A program made the position numbers and the translations under genes. Positions 1-5,498 of a DNA stretch of 5,584 bases are shown here, in pieces (the stretch's first letter is position 1; each line of letters opens with the position of its first letter). Source of the stretch: an uncultured Gammaproteobacteria bacterium (GTDB lineage: Bacteria > Pseudomonadota > Gammaproteobacteria > PS1 > Pseudothioglobaceae); the NCBI GenBank assembly GCA_929200175.1, contig CAKMYR010000084.1, positions 1 through 5,584 of the forward strand. Direction: 5' to 3'. The notes under the pieces are model-generated. The model was given only the letters and a program-made list of their open reading frames with translations, searched no databases and was not told where the DNA came from.

Positions 1-55
1 CTATTGTTCCTACATTTACATGAGGTTTATTTCTTTCAAATTTTTCTTTTGCCAT
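1..55 (-). CDS. tuf: Elongation factor Tu, N-terminal 18 codons (gene runs off the window)
   Basis: EF-Tu is the cytoplasmic GTPase that delivers aminoacyl-tRNA to the ribosomal A site. Only the start is here: the minus strand reads MAKEKFERNKPHVNVGTI, the strongly conserved EF-Tu N-terminus just before the GHVDHGKT P-loop, which lies outside the window. The ATG at 55-53 is preceded by a clear Shine-Dalgarno AGGAG (65-61) five bases upstream. It follows tRNA-Thr by 39 bases, the classic tRNA-tuf arrangement, so it is probably cotranscribed with the three tRNAs. The N-terminus looks more proteobacterial than Bacteroidetes- or Chlamydia-like (recalled family sequences). Identity is very secure despite the short length. 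Confidence 0.95.
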   Translation of the reverse strand, partial: MAKEKFERNKPHVNVGTI

Positions 56-60
56 CTTAT

Positions 61-65
61 CTCCT
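61..65 (-). promoter_or_regulatory. Ribosome binding site of tuf
   Basis: AGGAG on the minus strand, five bases before the tuf ATG at 55. It is the strongest Shine-Dalgarno sequence in the window, as expected for one of the most highly translated proteins. Several other genes here have weak sites or none. Confidence 0.8.
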
Positions 66-94
66 ACTCTATATACTATAATAAACTACACACT

Positions 95-170
<76 letters not shown>

Positions 171-184
171 ACAACCTGTCCACA

Positions 185-258
185 TGGAGCGGGTAACGAG
201 AATCGAACTCGTCTCATTGGCTTGGAAGGCCAAGGTAATACCGATATACTATACCCGC
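185..258 (-). tRNA. tRNA-Gly (anticodon TCC)
   Basis: 74 bases including encoded CCA (187-185). The acceptor arms GCGGGTA and TACCCGC pair perfectly. The anticodon stem TTGGC/GCCAA carries loop CTTCCAA with anticodon TCC (226-224), reading GGA and GGG. The T arm is ACGAG-TTCGATT-CTCGT. It is the middle gene of the Tyr-Gly-Thr cluster, 16 bases after tRNA-Tyr and 14 before tRNA-Thr. Confidence 0.97.
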
Positions 259-274
259 AAATCCTCTGCTTCCT

Positions 275-359
275 TGGTGGAGGGGGAAGGATTTGAACCT
301 TCGAAGGTAGAACCGACAGATTTACAGTCTGTTCCCTTTGACCACTCGGGAACCCCTCC
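275..359 (-). tRNA. tRNA-Tyr (anticodon GTA)
   Basis: 85 bases including encoded CCA (277-275) with discriminator A. The acceptor stem GGAGGGG pairs with CCCCTCC. The anticodon stem CAGA/TCTG encloses a loop with anticodon GTA (325-323), reading UAU and UAC. The extra length comes from the long variable arm typical of bacterial class II tRNA-Tyr. It is the first gene of the tRNA-tuf transcription unit; the promoter lies directly upstream at about 378-406. Confidence 0.97.
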
Positions 360-377
360 CAAAAAAAGCAATTTGGA

Positions 378-406
378 ATTATCCCATATATATTATGTGC
401 ATGCAA
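378..406 (-). promoter_or_regulatory. Probable sigma70-type promoter of the tRNA-Tyr-Gly-Thr-tuf operon
   Basis: On the minus strand, a -35 box TTGCAT (406-401) is separated by exactly 17 bases from the -10 box GATAAT (383-378). A TGG directly before the -10 gives the extended TGn element. Transcription would begin near 371, about a dozen bases before mature tRNA-Tyr, leaving a short T-rich leader for RNase P to remove. Box quality, spacing and position agree; activity is inferred, not shown. Confidence 0.55.
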
Positions 407-423
407 GCATAAAAAATATGTTT

Positions 424-445
424 TTAAAAAATTAATTTTTTTTAA
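424..445 (-). terminator. Possible AT-only hairpin downstream of malic enzyme
   Basis: Just after the malic enzyme stop, TTAAAAAA (445-438) can pair with TTTTTTAA (431-424) across a six-base loop. A further T run follows about 10 bases later (near 418-413 read on the minus strand). The stem has no G-C pair, so it is weak as an intrinsic terminator and may simply reflect the A/T-rich intergene. The rest of this gap (360-453) holds only the tRNA promoter. Confidence 0.25.
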
Positions 446-453
446 CTTTATTA

Positions 454-1674
454 TCAAGTTTTTAATAATCCACTTTTTTTAGCAGCCAAATAAACTGCTT
501 TAGGTACAGTTTCAATTAATCTTGGATCAAAAACTTTAGGAATTATATAGTCTTTACCAAAACTTAGGCTTTTAATATTGTAGGCTTTTAATACACTTTT
601 TGGAACTTCTAATTTTGCTAAATTTCTAATTGCATTAACAGCTGCAATCTTCATTTCAAGATTAATTTTGCTAGCCCTAGCATCTAGTGCGCCTCTAAAA
701 ATAAATGGAAATCCAAGAACATTATTTACTTGATTTGGAAAATCACTGCGTCCAGAGGCATAAATTAAATCATCTCTTACGCTATGTGCTTTTTCAGGTA
801 GAATTTCTGGCTCAGGATTAGATAAAGCAAAAACTATAGGCTTATCAGCCATTGATTTAATCATTTTTTCTGTAATCATATTAGGCTTTGCTAATCCTAG
901 CAATACATCACAATCTTCCATAGCATCACTTAATGTATTTTTATTAGTAGTGTTTGCATAATTTTCTTTTTCTTTAGTTAAAGATTGACGCTTATCGTTT
1001 ATAACACCTTTAGAATCTATCAATAAAATATTAGATTTTTTAAATCCTAAATCACATAATAAATTTAATGTAGCTATTCCAGCTGCTCCTGCTCCTAAAC
1101 AAGATATTCTAGTTTGCTCTGGTTTTTTGTTTTGAATTTCTAATGCATTTAAAAGTGCCGCTGCAATTACAATAGCAGTACCATGCTGATCATCATGGAA
1201 AACTGGAATATCTAACTTTTCTATTAAACGCCTTTCTATTTCAAAACATCTAGGAGATGAAATATCTTCCAAATTAATACCACCAAAAGTATCTGAGATA
1301 TTTACAACTGTTTGGATAAACTCATCTGTATCTTGTGTATTTATTTCAATATTAAATGCGTCTATATTGGCCAATTTTTTAAATAATAATGCCTTACCTT
1401 CCATAACAGGCTTAGCTGCTAAAACTCCTATATTTCCAAGACCTAATACTGCAGAACCATCAGTAATTACAGCAACTAAATTACCTTTAATCGTATAGTC
1501 ATAAACTTTATTTTTGTCTTTTACAATCTCCATTGAAGGTATTGCAACCCCAGGAGTATAAGCTAAAGATAAATCATAATCTGTCTCAACTTTTTTGTTT
1601 GAGCCAATATGTATCTTTCCAGGATATATATCTTTGTGGTATTTAAGAGCCAACTTGTAAAAATCTTCACTCAT
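454..1674 (-). CDS. Malic enzyme, short single-domain form (oxaloacetate-decarboxylating malate dehydrogenase)
   Basis: Oxidatively decarboxylates malate to pyruvate and CO2 with NAD(P), in the cytoplasm. The 406 residues cover the N-terminal malic domain (about 10-160) and the NAD-binding domain (about 165-400). Visible key residues: catalytic Tyr39 in SLAYTPGVA, Lys94 in MEGKALLFK, metal ligands Glu136-Asp137 in NLEDI and Asp162 in FHDDQHGT, the Rossmann GAGAAG at 194-199, and SNP at 285-287. The phosphotransacetylase-like extension of the long E. coli MaeB type is absent, making this the short form common outside enterobacteria. Asp220-Ser221-Lys222 follow the second strand of the Rossmann fold, so cofactor preference cannot be fixed from sequence. 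An in-frame TAA 12 bases upstream leaves the ATG at 1674 as the only reasonable start, but it has no Shine-Dalgarno sequence (CTCTCT precedes it). It lies 59 bases after sdhB and likely has its own promoter. Confidence 0.95.
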   Translation of the reverse strand: MSEDFYKLALKYHKDIYPGKIHIGSNKKVETDYDLSLAYTPGVAIPSMEIVKDKNKVYDYTIKGNLVAVITDGSAVLGLGNIGVLAAKPVMEGKALLFKKLANIDAFNIEINTQDTDEFIQTVVNISDTFGGINLEDISSPRCFEIERRLIEKLDIPVFHDDQHGTAIVIAAALLNALEIQNKKPEQTRISCLGAGAAGIATLNLLCDLGFKKSNILLIDSKGVINDKRQSLTKEKENYANTTNKNTLSDAMEDCDVLLGLAKPNMITEKMIKSMADKPIVFALSNPEPEILPEKAHSVRDDLIYASGRSDFPNQVNNVLGFPFIFRGALDARASKINLEMKIAAVNAIRNLAKLEVPKSVLKAYNIKSLSFGKDYIIPKVFDPRLIETVPKAVYLAAKKSGLLKT

Positions 1675-1693
1675 AGAGAGACATTATTTTTCG

Positions 1694-1718
1694 AAAAAGT
1701 AATTATACTACATAATTA
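1694..1718 (-). terminator. Possible weak terminator after sdhB, overlapping the malic enzyme -10 box
   Basis: On the minus strand TAATTAT (1718-1712), loop GTAGT, and ATAATTA (1706-1700) form a perfect seven-pair stem, followed by C and then TTTTT (1698-1694). The order stem then T run is right for ending the sdh transcript, but the stem is entirely A-T and would be unstable. The 3' arm contains most of the TATAAT box of the next gene, so part of the symmetry may be a by-product of that box. Confidence 0.3.
1702..1707 (-). promoter_or_regulatory. Candidate -10 box (TATAAT) for malic enzyme
   Basis: A perfect TATAAT on the minus strand, 27 bases before the malic enzyme ATG. Transcription would start near 1695, inside the palindrome TTTTTCGAAAAA (1687-1698). 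No good -35 is seen at 16-18 bases upstream (best is TATATT), so this is supported only by the -10 match and its position at the head of a separate gene. Confidence 0.4.
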
Positions 1719-1733
1719 AATAAATAATATAGT

Positions 1734-2462
1734 TTAACCAAACCCAATTATTTTATTTAATTTTGTAATATTTTTAATACTAATATTTTTAGGGCATACG
1801 CTCTCACAATGCCTATGATTTGAGCAGCTACCAAAACCTAAAGACTCCATTCTTTCTAACATTTTTTTTGATCTGTCTTTTGTTCCAATATTACTTTGAG
1901 GTAATGATGCTAAATGTGATACTTTAGCAGCAACAAATAATGTTGCGCTTGCATTAGGACAAACTGAAGCACAAGCTCCACAACCTATACAATTTGCAGA
2001 ATCAAAAGCCTCTTCGGCGTCTTTTTTTTCTACTAAAATACTATTAGCATCTGGCGCACATCCGCTATGCATAGAAACATACCCGCCAGCTTGAATAATT
2101 TTATCAAAAGAAGATCTATCAGTTATTAAATCTTTAATTATAGTAAAAGTATTCGCCCGCCAAGGTTCAATCCATAATTCTCTTTGATTTGTATATTCAC
2201 GCATATATAGCTGACAAGTAGTACGCATTTTTTTACCATGCGGATGACCATTAACAACCAAAGAGCAAGATCCACAAATACCTTCACGACAATCATGATC
2301 AAACACAATTGCATCTTCACCTTTTGTTATCAATTCTTCATTTAATTGATCTAGCATTTCCAAAAATGAAGTATCTTCGCTAATATTATCTATTTCATAT
2401 GTTACAAACCCACCTTTTGTTTGTGAATTTTTTTGCCTCCAAATATGCAATTTAAAAATCAT
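1734..2462 (-). CDS. sdhB: Succinate dehydrogenase/fumarate reductase iron-sulfur subunit
   Basis: Carries electrons from the FAD of SdhA through three iron-sulfur clusters to the quinone site at the membrane. The 242 residues have the usual two parts. The N-terminal ferredoxin fold has [2Fe-2S] ligands Cys58, Cys63, Cys66 (CREGICGSC) and Cys83. The C-terminal domain has CIGCGACASVCP, with Cys158, 161, 164 plus Cys223 for [4Fe-4S] and Cys168, 213, 219 for [3Fe-4S], assigned by analogy with E. coli. All ten expected cysteines are present. The IWRQK start, the FDHDCREGICGSCS block and the AGGYVS region match the Bacteroidetes/deltaproteobacteria-like SdhB that pairs with a single SdhC. The ATG overlaps the sdhA stop as ATGA, a coupled junction. 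A modest AAGGGA (2474-2469) lies upstream. Last gene of the sdh operon. Confidence 0.97.
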   Translation of the reverse strand: MIFKLHIWRQKNSQTKGGFVTYEIDNISEDTSFLEMLDQLNEELITKGEDAIVFDHDCREGICGSCSLVVNGHPHGKKMRTTCQLYMREYTNQRELWIEPWRANTFTIIKDLITDRSSFDKIIQAGGYVSMHSGCAPDANSILVEKKDAEEAFDSANCIGCGACASVCPNASATLFVAAKVSHLASLPQSNIGTKDRSKKMLERMESLGFGSCSNHRHCESVCPKNISIKNITKLNKIIGFG

Positions 2463-4384
2463 TTGTAATCCCTTACTGTAGGTTTTAAAAATTGAAAATG
2501 TAAATTTTCTTCATGTAATACAGGCTCTTTGTTTTGTAAATATTCCCAAGCAGCAACAAAAGAAAAATTTTTATCATCTCTTTTAGCCTCTCCAGACTCA
2601 GATAAATATTCTGTTCTGGCATGAGAACCGCAAGACTCTTCTCTGTTTAATGCATCTTTACACATTAAAGCACCTAATTCAATAAAATCTACCACTCTTC
2701 CTGCGCGCTCTAAAGTTTGATTTAAATCCTCATCAGTACCAGTAATTTTAATTTTATGCCAAAATTCCTCTTGTAATGATTTAATTTCACAAATAGCAGA
2801 CTCTAATCTAGTTTTATTCCTAGACATACCGCATGCATCCCATAAAATTTTACCTAATTTTTGATGAAAATATTCTGGTGAGTACTCTGCTTCAGGAGCA
2901 TTCATTAATTTAAATATTCTATCTTTTGTTCTTGTTAAAGCTTTTTTAACTTCAGGATGATTTTCATCAACTTCATCAAAAGAATTTCTAGCTAAATAAT
3001 TAGCTATTGTATGCGGAAGAATAAAATAACCATCTGCCAAACCTTGCATAAGTGCAGAAGCCCCCAATCTGTTAGCTCCATGATCAGAAAAATTAGCCTC
3101 TCCTCCAGCAAATAATCCATTAATTGTAGTCATTAAATTATAATCAACCCAAAGACCGCCCATTGAATAATGTGGTGCTGGATATATTTTCATAGGCGTA
3201 ACATATGGATCTTCATTAGTGATACGCTTATACATTGTAAATAAATTACCATATTTTTCTTCAACTTCTTTTACTCCTGATTTTTTAATAACATCAGAAA
3301 AGTCTAAATATACCCCTAAGCGTTTACCATTAATTTTAGATCCTATACCATGCCCTTCATCACAAACATGTTTAACTGCCCTAGAAGCTACATCTCTAGG
3401 TACTAAATTAGCAAAAGATGGATACATACGCTCAAGAAAATAATCTCTATCTTTTTCCTCTATTTGATTTGGATCTTTTTCACAATCTTGAATATTTTTA
3501 GGAGTCCAAATACGGCCATCATTCCTTAAAGATTCGCTCATTAATGTTAATTTTGATTGGGTTTCTAATGTAGGAGGAATACAAGTAGGATGAATTTGAG
3601 TAAAACTTGGATTAGCGAAAAAAGCCCCTTGTTTAAAAGCACGCCAAACAGCAGAAGCATTACATCCTTTGGCATTAGTAGATAAATAATAAGCATTAAC
3701 ATATCCACCAGTACAAAGCACAACACAATCTGCTATATAAGAGTTTATTTCACCAGTAATCAAATCTCGTACAATGACACCACGAGCCCTATCATTAATA
3801 ACAATAATATCAAGTATCTCAGAGCGTGAATGATGAGTTACAAACCCATTTTCTATTTGTCTACTCATAGCACTATAAGCGCCTAACAATAGTTGTTGTC
3901 CTGTTTGTCCTTTAGCATAAAAAGTACGAGAAACCTGTGTACCACCAAATGAGCGATTAGCTAAATAACCACTATATTCACGAGCAAAAGGAACTCCTTG
4001 AGCTACTACTTGATCAATTATATTACTACTTAATTCTGCCAATCGATAAACATTAGATTCTCTAGCTCTAAAATCTCCACCTTTTATAGTGTCATAAAAT
4101 AAACGCCAAACACTATCTCCATCATTTTGATAATTTTTAGCAGCATTAATGCCTCCTTGTGCTGCTATTGAATGAGCTCTACGAGGCGAATCTTGAAAAC
4201 AAAAAGAATGAACATTATAATTAGCCTCTCCTAAAGTAGCACATAAAGATGCGCCAGCAAGTCCAGTACCAACTACAATAATATTATATTTATGGCGATT
4301 TTGTGGAGCTACCAAAGCTAAATCAAATAAGTGTTTTTTCCAACGCCCTTCTAAAGGACCTACAGGTTCAAAGTTGTTTAACAT
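2459..4384 (-). CDS. sdhA: Succinate dehydrogenase/fumarate reductase flavoprotein subunit
   Basis: Catalyses succinate/fumarate interconversion on the cytoplasmic face of the SDH complex. From the ATG at 4384 the protein has 641 residues. FAD is bound by the dinucleotide motif GTGLAG (39-44) and probably covalently by His71 in RRAHSIAAQGG. Active-site candidates by homology are His265 (QIHPTC), Arg287 (SESLRNDGR), Arg330 (VPRDVASRAV), His405 (APHYSMGGLW) and Arg439 (GANRLGASAL). The helical and C-terminal capping domains are complete and end in VRDYK, as in Bacteroidetes/deltaproteobacteria-like SdhA. An in-frame TTG at 4414 would add ten hydrophobic residues that shadow sdhC; the ATG gives the family-like opening with GPLEGRW. 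The ATG overlaps sdhC by 17 bases and has no visible Shine-Dalgarno, suggesting reinitiation by ribosomes leaving sdhC. Direction (SQR or QFR) is not decided by this subunit. Confidence 0.97.
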   Translation of the reverse strand: MLNNFEPVGPLEGRWKKHLFDLALVAPQNRHKYNIIVVGTGLAGASLCATLGEANYNVHSFCFQDSPRRAHSIAAQGGINAAKNYQNDGDSVWRLFYDTIKGGDFRARESNVYRLAELSSNIIDQVVAQGVPFAREYSGYLANRSFGGTQVSRTFYAKGQTGQQLLLGAYSAMSRQIENGFVTHHSRSEILDIIVINDRARGVIVRDLITGEINSYIADCVVLCTGGYVNAYYLSTNAKGCNASAVWRAFKQGAFFANPSFTQIHPTCIPPTLETQSKLTLMSESLRNDGRIWTPKNIQDCEKDPNQIEEKDRDYFLERMYPSFANLVPRDVASRAVKHVCDEGHGIGSKINGKRLGVYLDFSDVIKKSGVKEVEEKYGNLFTMYKRITNEDPYVTPMKIYPAPHYSMGGLWVDYNLMTTINGLFAGGEANFSDHGANRLGASALMQGLADGYFILPHTIANYLARNSFDEVDENHPEVKKALTRTKDRIFKLMNAPEAEYSPEYFHQKLGKILWDACGMSRNKTRLESAICEIKSLQEEFWHKIKITGTDEDLNQTLERAGRVVDFIELGALMCKDALNREESCGSHARTEYLSESGEAKRDDKNFSFVAAWEYLQNKEPVLHEENLHFQFLKPTVRDYK

Positions 4385-4967
4385 AAATACTAAAAGGAAT
4401 AGAAATAAAACCAACTACCAAAGTTAAAATTAAGAATATTACTAACAATTTATATTGTTTAGAAGATATTCCTAAAGTTTGAAGTACATTAGTTAATGCA
4501 TGATATAAATGAGCACTTAATGTAAGTAATCCAATAAAATAAATCAACAACATAATTGGTTGTTTAAAAATATTAAGCATTTGTTGATATATATCATCTG
4601 AATTAAACAATTTCATTTGTATAAAATGAAAAAAAATAAATGCCAACAAACTTAAAACACTACCCCAAACAATTATTCTAGGTATATCTTTATCATACGA
4701 CTTAAAAGAATTAATACCCTTGCTCTTATTATTTTTAAACTGTCTAAAAGCTGCCACACAAACATGAAATATCAAAAATGCAAATAAGATAAAAACTATA
4801 AAATTATAAATAAAAAGATTATTAAACCAATTATAAAAACTATTAAAAGCATACTCACCATTGTAAAAAGTAAGTAAACTAAACATATGGAAAAATAAAT
4901 ATACAAGCCATAAAACCCCTAAAACAGTCATTATTTTTTTGAAAAAAATATTTTTAGTAGAGTTCAT
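4368..4967 (-). CDS. sdhC: Succinate dehydrogenase cytochrome b subunit, single-subunit diheme type
   Basis: Membrane anchor that holds SdhAB and exchanges electrons with quinone. The 199-residue protein has five membrane segments (about 12-33, 51-73, 97-117, 137-157, 172-192), the layout of single-chain diheme SdhC/FrdC. Histidines lie in four of them: His27, His68, His114 and His153 or His156, matching four axial ligands for two b hemes. HLYHALTNVLQTLG resembles the conserved fourth-helix region of Bacteroidetes-type SdhC. The frame is open back to 5114, but the ATG at 4967 is preceded by a good AAAGGA (4978-4973) and gives a normal N-terminus, so I chose it; it overlaps the upstream TPR gene by 14 bases. 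The only glutamate is Glu38, outside the helices, so no glutamate matches the E-pathway residue of Wolinella FrdC. Sequence is divergent; identity rests on topology, histidines and position before sdhA. Confidence 0.92.
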   Translation of the reverse strand: MNSTKNIFFKKIMTVLGVLWLVYLFFHMFSLLTFYNGEYAFNSFYNWFNNLFIYNFIVFILFAFLIFHVCVAAFRQFKNNKSKGINSFKSYDKDIPRIIVWGSVLSLLAFIFFHFIQMKLFNSDDIYQQMLNIFKQPIMLLIYFIGLLTLSAHLYHALTNVLQTLGISSKQYKLLVIFLILTLVVGFISIPFSIYVKQL

Positions 4968-5436
4968 CAAATTCCTTTCTAGGTTGTAAATTAAGTTTTT
5001 CAATAATTCGTAAGCAAGAATTATAGCGCAAAATAGGGTCAGAGCAATTCTTAGGAGCAAGTTTTTCTGCAATTTGATATTGAGACATAGCTTCTTTAAA
5101 TCCTTCATAAGCAAAGGATTGAGACATTGAATTTTTAAGTAATGATTTAGCTTTTCTTTCTAAGAAAATACCGTTATAGTAAATTCTATGAAATTCTGAA
5201 TTTAATTTAGCTATTGCTTCTATAATTTTTTTAGGCTGTACCTTAGAATTTTTATGCGAATATAAATCAGTCAAAGCCAAAATATAAATAACTAAAGCCT
5301 CTTGATTATCAGGATCTACCGCAAATATATCAATACAAATACTAATAGCCAAGTCAGGCTCAAGTAAAGATCTATATTGATTAGCCTTATCAAGTGCAGA
5401 GCTAATTGAATCTTTATGGATTATATGATAATTCAT
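4954..5436 (-). CDS. TPR-type helical protein of unknown function, coupled to sdhC
   Basis: A 160-residue, probably cytoplasmic protein: no signal peptide and no membrane segment. It looks all-helical, with two stretches fitting the tetratricopeptide pattern: about 14-58 (helix pair ending in DPDNQ) and about 109-145 (EAMSQYQIAEKLAPKN). TPRs usually bind protein partners. The C-terminal DPILRYNSCLRI looks like a conserved core, and I recall similar unnamed proteins with an ILRWN-C-R motif, though without a named family. An in-frame TAG 15 bases upstream makes the ATG at 5436 the only sensible start; it lacks a Shine-Dalgarno and follows a run of seven Ts. Its last codons overlap the sdhC start by 14 bases, so it is the first gene of the sdh operon and translationally linked to it. 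A role in SDH assembly or regulation is a guess from position only. Confidence 0.8.
   Translation of the reverse strand: MNYHIIHKDSISSALDKANQYRSLLEPDLAISICIDIFAVDPDNQEALVIYILALTDLYSHKNSKVQPKKIIEAIAKLNSEFHRIYYNGIFLERKAKSLLKNSMSQSFAYEGFKEAMSQYQIAEKLAPKNCSDPILRYNSCLRIIEKLNLQPRKEFDELY
4973..4978 (-). promoter_or_regulatory. Ribosome binding site that fixes the sdhC start
   Basis: AAAGGA lies five bases before the ATG at 4967 and inside the 3' end of the TPR gene. It selects this start over the much longer open frame that continues upstream to 5114, whose extra residues would only be a shadow of the TPR gene. Confidence 0.65.
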
Positions 5437-5445
5437 TAAAAAAAT

Positions 5446-5466
5446 TAACTATTAATTTAATAGTTA
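5446..5466 (-). repeat. Perfect inverted repeat before the TPR-sdh operon (operator or weak hairpin)
   Basis: Arms TAACTATTAA and TTAATAGTTA are exact reverse complements around a single central base. As RNA this would fold as about eight pairs with a five-base loop, followed on the minus strand by AA and seven Ts (5444-5438) ending one base before the TPR start codon. It could be a weak terminator of the upstream gene, an attenuator, or a regulator's operator. A weak promoter-like pair (TTTATA, 17 bases, TATTAA) would place a -10 inside the left arm as read on the minus strand, favouring an operator, but both boxes match consensus at only four of six bases. Confidence 0.45.
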
Positions 5467-5498
5467 TTACATTGCCAAATATAAACAACATAATAAAT

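Noticed and set aside
397..410. The TGCATGCA palindrome near 399-406 as a regulator site.
   Set aside because: It is short and coincides with the -35 box; nothing else marks it as an operator.
1669..1683. A five-codon upstream open frame (ATG at 1683) overlapping the malic enzyme start, as a possible translational switch.
   Set aside because: It has no ribosome binding site, the peptide MSLYE is unremarkable, and such short frames are expected by chance in this AT-rich gap.
2138..2320. A 60-residue open frame inside sdhB on the same strand.
   Set aside because: It lies inside a fully conserved iron-sulfur protein reading frame, so it is a shadow.
3219..3443. A 74-residue plus-strand open frame opposite sdhA.
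   Set aside because: It is antisense to highly conserved SdhA active-site sequence, with no ribosome binding site or recognisable protein features.
4385..4414. Earlier TTG start for sdhA at 4414 that would add ten residues.
   Set aside because: The added residues are a hydrophobic shadow of the sdhC 3' end, and the ATG at 4384 gives the family-like N-terminus with GPLEGRW.
4968..5114. Longer sdhC beginning at 5114 with an extra N-terminal hydrophobic stretch.
   Set aside because: The extra 49 residues lie wholly within the TPR gene in another frame, and a good ribosome binding site precedes the ATG at 4967.
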